Below are positions 7,651 to 16,174 of a stretch of 64,000 bases of DNA, in pieces. The first letter of the stretch is position 1. Every line of letters begins with the position of its first letter. Below the pieces are notes generated by a model. The model did not search any database and had not been told where the DNA came from. It was given only the letters and a program-made list of their open reading frames with translations. Source of the DNA: Streptomyces sp. A1277 (lineage in GTDB: Bacteria > Actinomycetota > Actinomycetes > Streptomycetales > Streptomycetaceae); contig NZ_SSBI01000034.1 in NCBI RefSeq assembly GCF_004795015.1, positions 1 to 64,000 of the forward strand, given 5' to 3'. The translations under genes and the position numbers were made by a program.

Positions 7651-10600
7651 GTGTTTCACGTGAAACCGATCGACCCGCGTCTGCTCCGCCACGCCCGTGC
7701 CACCCGCCTGTTCATGGTGGCCGTGGTGTTTCTCGGCGCGGCCGGGGCGGCGCTGGTCATCGCGCAGGCCATGCTCGTCGCCGAGATCGTGGTGGGCGGC
7801 TTCCAGGACGGGCTCACGGCCGGTGGGCTGCGGACCCCGCTCCTCCTGCTCGGCGCGGTCGCGCTCGGCCGGGCCCTGGTCTCCTGGCTCACCGAGCTGG
7901 CCGCCCACCGGGCCGGCGCGGCCGTCAAGTCCGAGCTGCGCGGGCGGCTGCTCGACCGGGCGGCGGAGCTGGGCCCGGAGTGGCTGAGCGGGCAGCGCAC
8001 CGGCTCGCTGGTGACCCTGGCCACCCGGGGGATCGACGCGCTCGACGACTACTTCGCGCGCTATCTTCCGCAGCTCGGGCTCGCGGTGGTGGTGCCGACG
8101 GCCGTGCTCGCCAGGGTCGTCACCGAGGACTGGGTCTCGGCGGCGATCATCGTCGTCACCCTGCCGCTCATTCCGCTCTTCATGATCCTCATCGGCTGGG
8201 CGACCCAGTCGCGGATGGACCGCCAGTGGCGGCTGCTCTCCGGGCTCTCCGGGCACTTCCTCGACGTGGTGGCCGGGCTGCCGACGCTGAAGGTGTTCGG
8301 CCGGGCCAAGGCGCAGGCGGAGTCCATCCGCAGGATCACCTCGCAGTACCGACAGGCCACCCTGCGCACCCTGCGCATCGCCTTCCTGTCGTCCTTCGCC
8401 CTGGAACTCCTCGCGACGCTCTCGGTGGCCCTCGTCGCCGTCACCATCGGCATGCGGCTGGTGCACGGCGAGCTCGACCTCTACACCGGTCTGCTGGTCC
8501 TCATCCTCGCGCCCGAGGCATATCTGCCGATCCGCCAGGTCGGGGCGCAGTTCCACGCCGCCGCCGAGGGGCTCTCGGCAGCCGAGGAGATCTTCGCCGT
8601 CCTGGAGACCGAGCCCCGCGCGAGTGGTACGCAGGAGGTCCCCGGTTCGCTGCGGCTGGAGCTGGAAGGGGTGACCGTCCGGCACGAGGGGCGCGCTGAG
8701 CCCTCGCTCGCCACGACCTCGCTGGTGGTGGAGGAGGGGGAGACGGTCGCCCTGGTCGGCCCGAGCGGGATCGGCAAGTCCACCCTGCTGAACGCGGTGC
8801 TCGGATTCACGGCCCCCGACGAGGGCCGGGTGCGGGTCGGAGGCACCGATCTGGCGGACATCTCCCTCACCCACTGGCGCGAGCACATCGCCTGGGTGCC
8901 GCAGCGCCCGCACCTCTTCGCGGGCACCATCGCGGAGAACGTGCGGCTCGCCCGGCCCGCCGCCGACGACAGCGCGGTGACGTCCGCTCTGCGCGACGCG
9001 GGGGCGTACGACTTCGTGCAGAAGCTTCCGGACGGCGACCGCACCCTTCTCGGTGAGGACGGGGCCGGGCTCTCGGCCGGGCAGCGTCAGCGCCTCGCGC
9101 TCGCCCGCGCCTTCCTCGCCGACCGCCCGGTGCTGCTGCTGGACGAGCCGACCGCGAGCCTGGACGGCGAGACGGAGGCGGGCATCGTCGAGGCGGTACG
9201 GAGGCTCGCCGCCGGCCGCACCGTCCTGCTGGTGGTGCACCGGCCGGCCCTGCTGGCGGTCGCGGACCGGGTGGTGACCCTGACGGCCCCGGCACCCGGG
9301 GCGCCGGCCCCGGAGGCATCCGTCGCCGTACCCCGCCCGGCGAACGCGCCCGACGACACCCGGCCGCCCGCCGAACCGGTGCACGAGCCCGAGACACTGC
9401 GCGCGACCACCGACCGGCGCGGGCACGTGCTCACCCGGGTCCGGGAGGCAGCGGGTGCACAGCGCGGCCGCCTGATGCTCGCCCTGCTCCTGGGAAGCCT
9501 GGCCCTCGGCTCGGCCGTCGGGCTCATGGCGGTCTCCGGCTGGCTGATCTCCCGGGCCTCCGAGCAGCCGCCGGTCCTCTATCTGATGGTCGCGGTGACG
9601 GCGACCCGCGCCTTCGGCATCGGGCGGGCGGTCTTCCGCTACGCCGAACGCCTCGTCTCGCACGACGCGGTGCTGAGGATGCTCGCCGATCTGCGCGTCG
9701 CCGTGTACCGCAGCCTGGAGCGCATCGCGCCGGGCGGCCTGCGCAGGACCCGGCGCGGGGACCTGCTCTCGCGGCTGGTCGCGGACGTGGACGCGCTCCA
9801 GGACTACTGGCTGCGATGGCTGCTGCCCGCCGGGACCGCCGCCCTCGTGGGCGCCGCGACCGTCGGGTTCACCGGCCGGCTGCTCCCCCAGGCGGGCCTG
9901 GTGCTGGCCGCGGGCCTGCTGCTGGCCGGGATCGGGGTGCCGCTCGTCAGCGGTGCCTGCGCCCGCCGCGCGGAACGGCGCCTGGCCCCCGCGCGCGCCG
10001 ACCTGGCCACCCGGATCACCGATCTGCTGGGCGGGACGGCCGAGCTGACCGTCGCGGGCGCCCTCCCGGGACGCTCGGCCAGGACCCGCGCGGCCGACGC
10101 CGTCCTCACCCGGATCGCGTCCCGTGCCGCGACCGCGACCGCGCTCGGCGGCGGCCTCACCGCCCTGATCGCCGGCCTCACCGTCGTGGCCGCGGCGCTC
10201 GTCTCCCTGCCCGCCGTGGCGGACGGACGGCTCGCCGGTGTGGAACTCGCCGTCGTCGTCCTCACCCCGCTGGCCGCCTTCGAGGCCGTGACCGGGCTGC
10301 CGCTCGCCGCCCAGTACCGGCAACGCGTCAAGCGGAGCGCGGAGCGCGTGTACGAGGTGCTGGACGCCCCGGTGCCCGTGCGGGAGCCCGATGCCCCGGC
10401 CGCGACGCCGAAGACCCCCTTCCCGCTGGAAGTGCGCGGGCTCTCCGCCCGGTACGCGGGAGCCGGGCACGACGCGCTCGGCCCCGTGGACCTCACGCTG
10501 GAGGCGGGCCGCCGCATCGCCGTCGTGGGCCCCTCGGGGTCCGGCAAGACCACGCTCGCCCAGGTCCTGCTCCGCTTCCTGGACGCGCGGGCCGGGACCT

Positions 10601-11184
10601 ACCGGATCGGGGGGGTGGAGGCGTCCGCGCTGGAGGGGGACACCGTCCGGCGGTTCGTCGGACTGTGCGCCCAGGACGCCCACATCTTCGACAGCTCGCT
10701 CCGGGAGAACCTGCGGCTCGCCCGCCCCGCCGCGAGCGAGCCGGAACTGCGCGACGCCCTCGCACGGGCCCGTCTGCTCGACTGGGCCGAGGCGCTGCCG
10801 GACGGGCTGGACACCCTCGTCGGCGAACACGGCGCCCGCCTCTCCGGCGGCCAGCGCCAGCGGCTCGCCCTGGCCCGTGCCCTGCTCGCCGACTTCCCCG
10901 TCCTGGTGCTGGACGAGCCCGCCGAGCACCTCGACCTGCCCACCGCCGACGCCCTGACCGCCGATCTGCTGGCGGCGACCGAGGGGCGTACGACCGTCCT
11001 GATCACGCACCGGCTCGCCGGTCTCGAAGCCGTGGACGAGGTGGTGGTCCTGGACGCGGGCGCGATCGTGCAGCGCGGACCGTACGACGTACTCGCGTCG
11101 GTGGACGGGCCGCTGCGCCGGATGCTGACGCGGGAACGGGAAAGCGTGCGGGAGCAGGGCGCAGTCGTGGGCGCGCGGTTCTGA
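7651..11184 (+). CDS. cydCD: Fused CydC-CydD ABC exporter
   Basis: An 1177-residue fusion of two ABC half-exporters (CydD-like then CydC-like), the usual actinobacterial form. Each half has a six-helix membrane region and a nucleotide-binding domain. The first has Walker A GPSGIGKST near 370 and signature LSAGQRQR near 474; the second has GPSGSGKTT near 961 and LSGGQRQR near 1064. CydDC exports thiols and haem-related substrates and is needed for cytochrome bd assembly. A low-complexity Ala/Pro linker joins the halves near 545-590. It starts 36 bp after cydB. The GTG start lies inside a parS palindrome; a second in-frame GTG at 7660 is possible. Confidence 0.95.
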   Translation: MFHVKPIDPRLLRHARATRLFMVAVVFLGAAGAALVIAQAMLVAEIVVGGFQDGLTAGGLRTPLLLLGAVALGRALVSWLTELAAHRAGAAVKSELRGRLLDRAAELGPEWLSGQRTGSLVTLATRGIDALDDYFARYLPQLGLAVVVPTAVLARVVTEDWVSAAIIVVTLPLIPLFMILIGWATQSRMDRQWRLLSGLSGHFLDVVAGLPTLKVFGRAKAQAESIRRITSQYRQATLRTLRIAFLSSFALELLATLSVALVAVTIGMRLVHGELDLYTGLLVLILAPEAYLPIRQVGAQFHAAAEGLSAAEEIFAVLETEPRASGTQEVPGSLRLELEGVTVRHEGRAEPSLATTSLVVEEGETVALVGPSGIGKSTLLNAVLGFTAPDEGRVRVGGTDLADISLTHWREHIAWVPQRPHLFAGTIAENVRLARPAADDSAVTSALRDAGAYDFVQKLPDGDRTLLGEDGAGLSAGQRQRLALARAFLADRPVLLLDEPTASLDGETEAGIVEAVRRLAAGRTVLLVVHRPALLAVADRVVTLTAPAPGAPAPEASVAVPRPANAPDDTRPPAEPVHEPETLRATTDRRGHVLTRVREAAGAQRGRLMLALLLGSLALGSAVGLMAVSGWLISRASEQPPVLYLMVAVTATRAFGIGRAVFRYAERLVSHDAVLRMLADLRVAVYRSLERIAPGGLRRTRRGDLLSRLVADVDALQDYWLRWLLPAGTAALVGAATVGFTGRLLPQAGLVLAAGLLLAGIGVPLVSGACARRAERRLAPARADLATRITDLLGGTAELTVAGALPGRSARTRAADAVLTRIASRAATATALGGGLTALIAGLTVVAAALVSLPAVADGRLAGVELAVVVLTPLAAFEAVTGLPLAAQYRQRVKRSAERVYEVLDAPVPVREPDAPAATPKTPFPLEVRGLSARYAGAGHDALGPVDLTLEAGRRIAVVGPSGSGKTTLAQVLLRFLDARAGTYRIGGVEASALEGDTVRRFVGLCAQDAHIFDSSLRENLRLARPAASEPELRDALARARLLDWAEALPDGLDTLVGEHGARLSGGQRQRLALARALLADFPVLVLDEPAEHLDLPTADALTADLLAATEGRTTVLITHRLAGLEAVDEVVVLDAGAIVQRGPYDVLASVDGPLRRMLTRERESVREQGAVVGARF
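7653..7666. promoter_or_regulatory. parS: parS site (ParB binding) at the cydCD start
   Basis: GTTTCACGTGAAAC is a perfect 14-bp palindrome identical to the parS core used by ParB in Streptomyces and most other bacteria. Such sites cluster around the origin. Here it also encodes residues 2-6 (FHVKP) of cydCD, overlapping the translation start. Confidence 0.92.
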
Positions 11185-11244
11185 GCGAGCCGCGAACCAA
11201 GATTCCGACTTTCCCCTACAAATAGGACTAATTACGCTCTGGGT

Positions 11245-13002
11245 ATGTCAGAGCAGGACCGGAACCACGCAGAGCCCCCGAAGGACTCACCCGACGACGT
11301 GACGGAAGCGGCTGCGGCGGAGGCGGCGGAAACGACGGAGGTGACCCGCGGCCTGCGGGGCCTGTCCACTGAACTCACCGCCCGAGTGCCGCGCCTGCTG
11401 GAAGCCATGCGTTCCGTGGGCACCGGCCTCGAACTGCACTCCACGCTCGACCGGATCTGCGAGACGGCGGCCGAGCTGGCCCACGCCCGCTACGCCGCGA
11501 TCGGAGTCGTGGACCAGGAGGGCAAGGGACTCTCCGACTTCGTCACCTACGGGGCACCGGAGCCGGTGGCGCACGAGATCGGCCGTCGCCCGGACGGCCA
11601 CCGGGGGCTGCTCGGCGCCCTCATCCACGACCCGCGCCCGCTGCGGCTCGCCGACCTGACCACCGATCCGAGGTTCGCCGGATTTCCCGCCGGCCACCCC
11701 CTGATGCGCACCTTCCTCGGCGTTCCGATCAGGGTCCAGGGCGAGATCTTCGGCAACCTGTACCTGGCCGAGAAGGACGGCGGCGGCGAGTTCAGCGACT
11801 ACGACCTGCACCTGGTGCGGGTGCTGGCCACCGAGGCCGGGATCGCCATCGGCAACGCCCGGCTCTACGAAGCGGCCCGGCAGCGCGAGCGGTGGATCGA
11901 CGGTTCGGTCGCCGTGACGACCGCCCTGCTCTCCGGCGGGGACGCCGACGACGCGCTCACGGTCGTCGCCGAGCAGGCCCGCCGCCTCGCGGGCTCCGCC
12001 GCCGGCATCGTGCTGCTGCCCGCCGAGGACGGCGGCCTGGAGATCGTCGCCGTCTCGGCGGAGGACCCGACCGACTCCCTCGGGGTGATCATTCCGGCGC
12101 AGAGTCCGGTGGTCGGGATGCTCCTGGGCGGCGAGGCGGTCTTTGTGGACGACTCGGCCGCCGACGCCCGCATGATCACCAGGCTGTCGGACCGGTTCGG
12201 CCCGAACATGCTGCTCCCCCTGCACAGCGGGGGCCGGGTGCTGGGCGCGCTCGCCACCCCCCGGGCCAGGGGCGGCCGGCCGTTCACCGAGACGGAGCGC
12301 ACGCTCGCCACCCAGTTCGCCTCGCAGGCCGCGCTGGCCCTGATGATGGCCGAGGCGCAGCGCGACCGGGAACGGCTGGCGGTGTACGAGGACCGCGACC
12401 GGATCGCCCGGGACCTGCACGACCTCGTCATTCAGCGGCTGTTCGCGACCGGGATGATGCTGGAGAGCGCTCAGCGGCGCTCGGACGTGCCGGAGGTGCA
12501 GACCGGCGTCGGCCGGGCGGTGGACGAGCTGGACGTGACCATCCAGGAGATCCGCACCGCCATCTTCGCGCTCCAGCAGGAGCCGGCCGAGGCGCCGTCC
12601 GGGCTGCGCACCCGGGTCCTGCGCGAGATCAACATGGCGGCCGTGCCGCTCGGCTTCAAACCGTCCCACCGCTTCCTGGGGGCGATCGACTCGCTGGTCG
12701 GTGAGCTGACGGGCAAGAACCTGATCGCCGCGCTCAGGGAGGCGCTGTCCAACGCCTTCCGGCACGCCGGGGCGGCGCGCATCGAGGTGGTCGTCGACGC
12801 GACGGCCACCCTGGACGACGGGCGGGACGCGGTGCGGCTCTCGGTCGCGGACGACGGGGTGGGCATGCCGGAGGGCGGCCGCCGCAGCGGCCTGCGGAAC
12901 CTGGCCCGCCGGGCCGAGTCGCTGGGCGGGGCGAGCTGGTTCGGACCCGGCATCGGGGAGGGCGGCGGCGGTACGACGGTGGTGTGGCAGGCCCCGCTGT
13001 GA
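11245..13002 (+). CDS. Two-GAF-domain sensor histidine kinase
   Basis: A 585-residue kinase without obvious membrane segments. An Ala/Glu-rich N-terminus is followed by GAF domain 1 (about 55-205), GAF domain 2 (about 225-375), a HisKA_3 dimerisation domain with the phospho-acceptor H392 in DLHD, and a C-terminal ATPase with N-box LREALSNAFRHA and G-box ADDGVGMPEGG (about 535-545). The layout matches the DevS/DosS family, whose GAF domains sense redox or gas ligands through haem. Haem binding here is inferred only. No response regulator is adjacent. Its position after the cyd operon fits a respiratory signalling role. Confidence 0.9.
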   Translation: MSEQDRNHAEPPKDSPDDVTEAAAAEAAETTEVTRGLRGLSTELTARVPRLLEAMRSVGTGLELHSTLDRICETAAELAHARYAAIGVVDQEGKGLSDFVTYGAPEPVAHEIGRRPDGHRGLLGALIHDPRPLRLADLTTDPRFAGFPAGHPLMRTFLGVPIRVQGEIFGNLYLAEKDGGGEFSDYDLHLVRVLATEAGIAIGNARLYEAARQRERWIDGSVAVTTALLSGGDADDALTVVAEQARRLAGSAAGIVLLPAEDGGLEIVAVSAEDPTDSLGVIIPAQSPVVGMLLGGEAVFVDDSAADARMITRLSDRFGPNMLLPLHSGGRVLGALATPRARGGRPFTETERTLATQFASQAALALMMAEAQRDRERLAVYEDRDRIARDLHDLVIQRLFATGMMLESAQRRSDVPEVQTGVGRAVDELDVTIQEIRTAIFALQQEPAEAPSGLRTRVLREINMAAVPLGFKPSHRFLGAIDSLVGELTGKNLIAALREALSNAFRHAGAARIEVVVDATATLDDGRDAVRLSVADDGVGMPEGGRRSGLRNLARRAESLGGASWFGPGIGEGGGGTTVVWQAPL

Positions 13003-13027
13003 ACGGGGCGCCACGGGGCCGGGCCGT

Positions 13028-13048
13028 GGGCCGCCGTCTCGGTGGCCC
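13028..13048. terminator. Candidate hairpin between convergent genes
   Basis: GGGCCGCCG (13028-13036) can pair with CGGTGGCCC (13040-13048) with one G-T wobble and a 3-base loop. It sits in the short gap between the plus-strand kinase and the minus-strand HAD gene, so it may terminate both. Confidence 0.35.
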
Positions 13049-13064
13049 GGCGGCACGCGCCGTA

Positions 13065-13931
13065 TCAGCGCCCCGCGAGGCTGCGCGCGCGTTCGGCGAG
13101 GATGCGCTCGATGACGACGGCCACCCCGTCCTCGTTGTTCGTGACGGTACGGCCGGAGGCGGCGGCCAGGGCGGCCGGGTGGGCGTTGCCCATCGCGTAC
13201 GAGGAGCCCGCCCAGCTCAGCATCTCCACGTCGTTCGGCATGTCACCGAAGGCGACGACCTCGGAGGCCGAGATACCGCGCTCGGCACAGCACAGCTCCA
13301 GCGTGCTGGCCTTGGAGACGCCGGGACCGCTGACCTCGATGAGCGCGGTGGGGCTGGACCGGGTGAAGGACGCCCGTTCCCCGGCGGCGGCCCGGGCCAG
13401 CGTGAGGAACTCGTCCGGGGCGAGCTCGCCGTGCTGGGCGAGGAGCTTCAGCACGGGGGCGCCGCCACCCGGCGTCTCTTCCTGGAGCAGCTTCTCGGCG
13501 ACGGCGACGGTGGCACCGGGGTCGAGGTGGAAGGGCGGGTAGCCGGGCTCGTAGTGGATGCCGGTGGCCAGCTCGACGGCGAAGGACGTGCCGGGCGCGG
13601 CGGCACGCAGGGTGTGCACGACGTCGAGGGCCGCCTCGCGCTCCAGGGCCCGGATCTTCAGCAGGCGGCCGCCCGCGTGCAGGTCGGCGACGGCGGCGCC
13701 GTTGGCGCAGATGGCCAGCCCGTGACCGTGGACGTGGTCGCTGACGACGTCCATCCAGCGAGCGGGCCGGCCGGTGACGAAGAAGACCTCGACCCCGGCC
13801 TCCTCGGCAGCGGCGAGCGCCCGGACCGTACGGTCCGAGACGGTCTTGTCGTCGCGCAGGAGGGTGCCGTCCAGATCCGTGGCGATCAGCCGGGGAGCGA
13901 CAGGAGCGGACTGTTCGATAGCTGAGGTCAC
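13065..13931 (-). CDS. HAD-superfamily phosphatase, Cof type
   Basis: A 288-residue haloacid-dehalogenase-fold hydrolase. Motif I is DLDGTLLRDD with nucleophile D19 and acid D21; motif II is the VTGR stretch; motif IV is FGDMPNDVEML near the C-terminus; a C2-type cap lies between. Cof-type enzymes dephosphorylate sugar phosphates or flavin and pyridoxal precursors; the substrate is not predictable. The GTG at 13931 gives the normal length; an ATG further upstream adds unrelated sequence over the divergent promoter. A close paralogue is encoded at 54407-55213. Confidence 0.9.
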   Translation of the reverse strand: MTSAIEQSAPVAPRLIATDLDGTLLRDDKTVSDRTVRALAAAEEAGVEVFFVTGRPARWMDVVSDHVHGHGLAICANGAAVADLHAGGRLLKIRALEREAALDVVHTLRAAAPGTSFAVELATGIHYEPGYPPFHLDPGATVAVAEKLLQEETPGGGAPVLKLLAQHGELAPDEFLTLARAAAGERASFTRSSPTALIEVSGPGVSKASTLELCCAERGISASEVVAFGDMPNDVEMLSWAGSSYAMGNAHPAALAAASGRTVTNNEDGVAVVIERILAERARSLAGR

Positions 13932-14127
13932 CTGTCCATTCTCGCGTACGAGGGTGCACGGGCGTGCGCAGGGGCGCACATTTGAGTGTGCGCGCCCCTG
14001 ACCTGGCGAAAATCCCTCTGGCATATGACAAGATCTCCCCGGCGGCCTGTGCGCCACCGCAGAGCCGAGGCGGGCCCTGCGCACGCCCCGGACGAATCCG
14101 GCGCCGCGTGCGGGGCAGTCGGACGGA

Positions 14128-15000
14128 ATGGGACGGATCCGGGTCGGCACCTGCTCGTGGACGGACAAGGCACTGGTCGCCAGCGGCTGGTATCCGAAGG
14201 GCCGGCGCGACGCGGAGGGCAGGCTGCGCCACTACGCCGAGCAGTTCCCGGTGGCCGAGGTGGACTCCACGTACTACGGGCTGCCCAGCACCCGCAACAG
14301 CCTTCTGTGGGCCGACCGCACCCCGGACGGGTTCCGGTTCGATGTGAAGGCGTTCTCCCTGCTCACCGGTCATCCGACGCGCCCCGAGGCGTTGCCGGCC
14401 GACCTGCGCCCGGCCCTCGTGGGGCAGCGGGGGCGAGGAGGCGTCGATCCGGGACTGCTCGACGAGGTGTGGGACCGCTACAGCGCGGCCCTCGAACCGC
14501 TGCGGGCCTCCGGCCGCCTGGGGACGGTGGTCTTCCAGTTCCCTGCCCGGCTCGTTCCGGGGAGGGCGGCGGTGGAGTTCCTGCGCCGGTGCCGTGACCG
14601 GGCCACCGGATGGCCGATGGCCGTGGAATTCCGGCATCCCGGCTGGTGGCGCGGGGAACAGGCCGATGCCACGGCCGCCCTGCTCACAGAGCTGGACACG
14701 GCCGCCGTGGCCGTGGACATGGTGCAGACGCTGCCGATGTCCGTACCGCCCGTCGTACGGGTCACCACCCCGGAGCTCGCCCTGGTACGCCTCCACGGCC
14801 GCAACAGCGCCTGGGGGACCGGCACCAAGGAGGAGAGGTTCCGCCACGCGTACACACCCGCGGAGCTCGCCGAGTGGGTACCGCGCGTCCGCGCGATGGC
14901 CGAGCGGGCCCGGGAGGTCCACGTGCTGTTCAACAACTGCTGCGGCGACGCCGCCGTCCGCGCCGCCCAGGCCATGCGGCACCTGCTCGGCCTCTCGTAG
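14128..15000 (+). CDS. DUF72 family protein
   Basis: A 290-residue DUF72 protein, a TIM-barrel fold of unknown function. It begins with the family signature RIRVGTCSWTDKAL and has FPVAEVDSTYYGLPS near residue 40 and the C-terminal VLFNNCCGDAA motif. Nine bases after its stop begins the truncated 5' end of the LLM oxidoreductase gene, so the two were probably an operon before the island inserted. No biochemical role can be assigned. Confidence 0.9.
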   Translation: MGRIRVGTCSWTDKALVASGWYPKGRRDAEGRLRHYAEQFPVAEVDSTYYGLPSTRNSLLWADRTPDGFRFDVKAFSLLTGHPTRPEALPADLRPALVGQRGRGGVDPGLLDEVWDRYSAALEPLRASGRLGTVVFQFPARLVPGRAAVEFLRRCRDRATGWPMAVEFRHPGWWRGEQADATAALLTELDTAAVAVDMVQTLPMSVPPVVRVTTPELALVRLHGRNSAWGTGTKEERFRHAYTPAELAEWVPRVRAMAERAREVHVLFNNCCGDAAVRAAQAMRHLLGLS

Positions 15001-15009
15001 GGTCGCCTC

Positions 15010-15132
15010 ATGCGACTGAGCGCTGTGATTGTGCCGGTCCACCGCTGGCACGCGGGGGGCCCCGAGCGCTGGCGGCGCGCCGAGGAGCTGGGCTTCCACG
15101 CCGCCTGCACCTACGACCACCCGTCCTGGCGG
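15010..15132 (+). pseudogene. LLM oxidoreductase, 5' fragment 1 (left end of the split gene)
   Basis: The first 41 codons match the start of LLM-class F420-dependent oxidoreductases (MRLSAVIVPVHRW ... AEELGFHAACTYDHPSW), as seen in the intact paralogue at 44271-43369. Similarity stops abruptly at about 15132, where unrelated minus-strand coding sequence begins. The matching 3' end of such a gene is found 30 kb away at 45202-45947, next to kptA. I infer that this is the left half of the ancestral gene broken by the island. Confidence 0.85.
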
Positions 15133-15284
15133 CCCTCCCCGAACGCTACGAGGTCTTCCTTCAGTTCGGCACTACGGCGTAGGACCCGTGCGAGATCTGT
15201 GACGGGGTTCATGTCGTGCTCCGACGCGCTTCGGCTCTCGTCCGATTCCTCTTCATCAGCAACCGGACCAGCGCCGGTACGCAT
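15130..15284 (-). pseudogene. Small hypothetical ORF, cut at its 3' end
   Basis: The ATG at 15284 overlaps the 3' end of the upstream small gene by about 29 bases, as in a translationally coupled pair. The predicted peptide is acidic (ADEEESDESRSASEHD) and then helical (VTDLARVLRRSAELKEDLVAF). It runs directly into the reversed LLM fragment near 15132, so its natural C-terminus is missing. I do not recognise the family. It could also be non-coding. Confidence 0.35.
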
Positions 15285-15570
15285 CGACCCAGTGCGCTCC
15301 CGCCGGGGGCGGTTGCGGCAGGGACGGTTCCGCCGAGCCGATGTCCTGCCGGAGCCCATTTCGAACGCAACGGGCGACCATGCGGGAGTCGTTCGTGAGG
15401 CGGATCTCGACCACGTTCACCTCGGCACCCAGGACAGTCGTGGTGAACGGAACGTCCAGGTGTTCATCGATGACCGCCAGGAATCCGTTGACGGCCTCGA
15501 CCTCGTCGTACGTGTCGACGGTCGCCTCTTCGATCAGCACGTCCAGTTCGGCGCCGCTCCTCTTTTCCAC
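15256..15570 (-). CDS. Small conserved actinobacterial protein
   Basis: A 104-residue acidic protein with the pattern LIEEATVD.YDE...GFLAVIDEHLDVPF..TVLG, then a central strand region, and a C-terminus LPQPPPAGAHWVDAYRRW. From memory this resembles a small family often auto-annotated as calcium-binding protein in actinobacteria; I see no EF-hand and would not assert calcium binding. It lies between LLM fragments 1 and 2 and is therefore island cargo or a relic of an earlier insertion. Confidence 0.55.
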   Translation of the reverse strand: MEKRSGAELDVLIEEATVDTYDEVEAVNGFLAVIDEHLDVPFTTTVLGAEVNVVEIRLTNDSRMVARCVRNGLRQDIGSAEPSLPQPPPAGAHWVDAYRRWSGC

Positions 15571-15680
15571 GCTGCCAGGTTGGCGAGCCTGTGCGCGCCC
15601 GGTCGTCCGTCTTCACGAGACCGCTGGCACGGTTGTGCTTCGCTGCTGGTGTGCGGTCCGGTGCTCGTAAAATCGTCCCC

Positions 15681-15926
15681 ATGCGTCTGAGCACTGTGAT
15701 TCTGCCGATCCACCGCTGGGCCGAAGGCCGGGAGGTGCGGAAGGGGGCCGAGGAACTCGGCTTCCACGCGGCCTACACCTACGACCACCTGTCGTGGCGG
15801 TCGTTCCGGGACGGGCCGTGGTTCGGGGCGATCCCCACGCTGACGGCGGCCGCGGGCGTGACGTCGACCATTCGTTTGGGCACGCTCGTCACCTCGGGCA
15901 AGCCTTTTTCACCTATCACGGCCTGA
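15681..15926 (+). pseudogene. LLM oxidoreductase, 5' fragment 2
   Basis: About 75 codons of an LLM-class oxidoreductase: MRLSTVILPIHRW ... YTYDHLSWRSFRDGPWFGA ... IRLGTLVTS. Similarity ends near 15900 at the codons for VTSG; the remaining codons to the stop at 15926 are unrelated. This is longer than fragments 1 and 3. Its end coincides with the point where the 3' fragment at 45202 begins (SPDFRHPVTL follows VTS in the intact paralogue), as expected for left and right junctions of one integration event. Confidence 0.8.
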
Positions 15927-16010
15927 GTCAGGGGCGGCTCACGATGTCCGGCGGTGCCACGTGGGGCCCGCCTACGGCGGCGAAAGCCGCTGATGGCCGC
16001 GCCGCAGTCC

Positions 16011-16041
16011 TGTGGTTCAGGGGCAGCGGCCCTGAACCACA
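16011..16041. repeat. 12-bp stem hairpin upstream of the SNF2 gene
   Basis: TGTGGTTCAGGG (16011-16022) and CCCTGAACCACA (16030-16041) form a perfect stem with a 7-base loop. It lies in the 248-bp non-coding stretch 15927-16174 between LLM fragment 2 and the helicase gene. It may be a terminator, an operator, or a remnant end of a mobile element. Confidence 0.5.
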
Positions 16042-16174
16042 AGGTCCGCTCCCTGGTGAAGCCAAGACCCGAACTTGTCTTCGGTGGCAACAGTTGGTGA
16101 AGTGCGCAGGTGTACCAGGTCGTTGGAGGGCGGGCCGCGCAGCGGGCCCTCGGGCAACAGTGAGGGGGTCGAGC

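Noticed and set aside
6862..11010. A 1382-codon minus-strand open frame opposite cydB-cydCD
   Set aside because: It is antisense to well-supported genes, is Gly/Gln/Arg/Pro-rich with no hydrophobic core, and is explained by high-GC third positions on the sense strand.
16011..16041. The hairpin upstream of the SNF2 gene as a tRNA attachment site
   Set aside because: It is a simple stem-loop with no tRNA arms; no tRNA gene fragment is adjacent.
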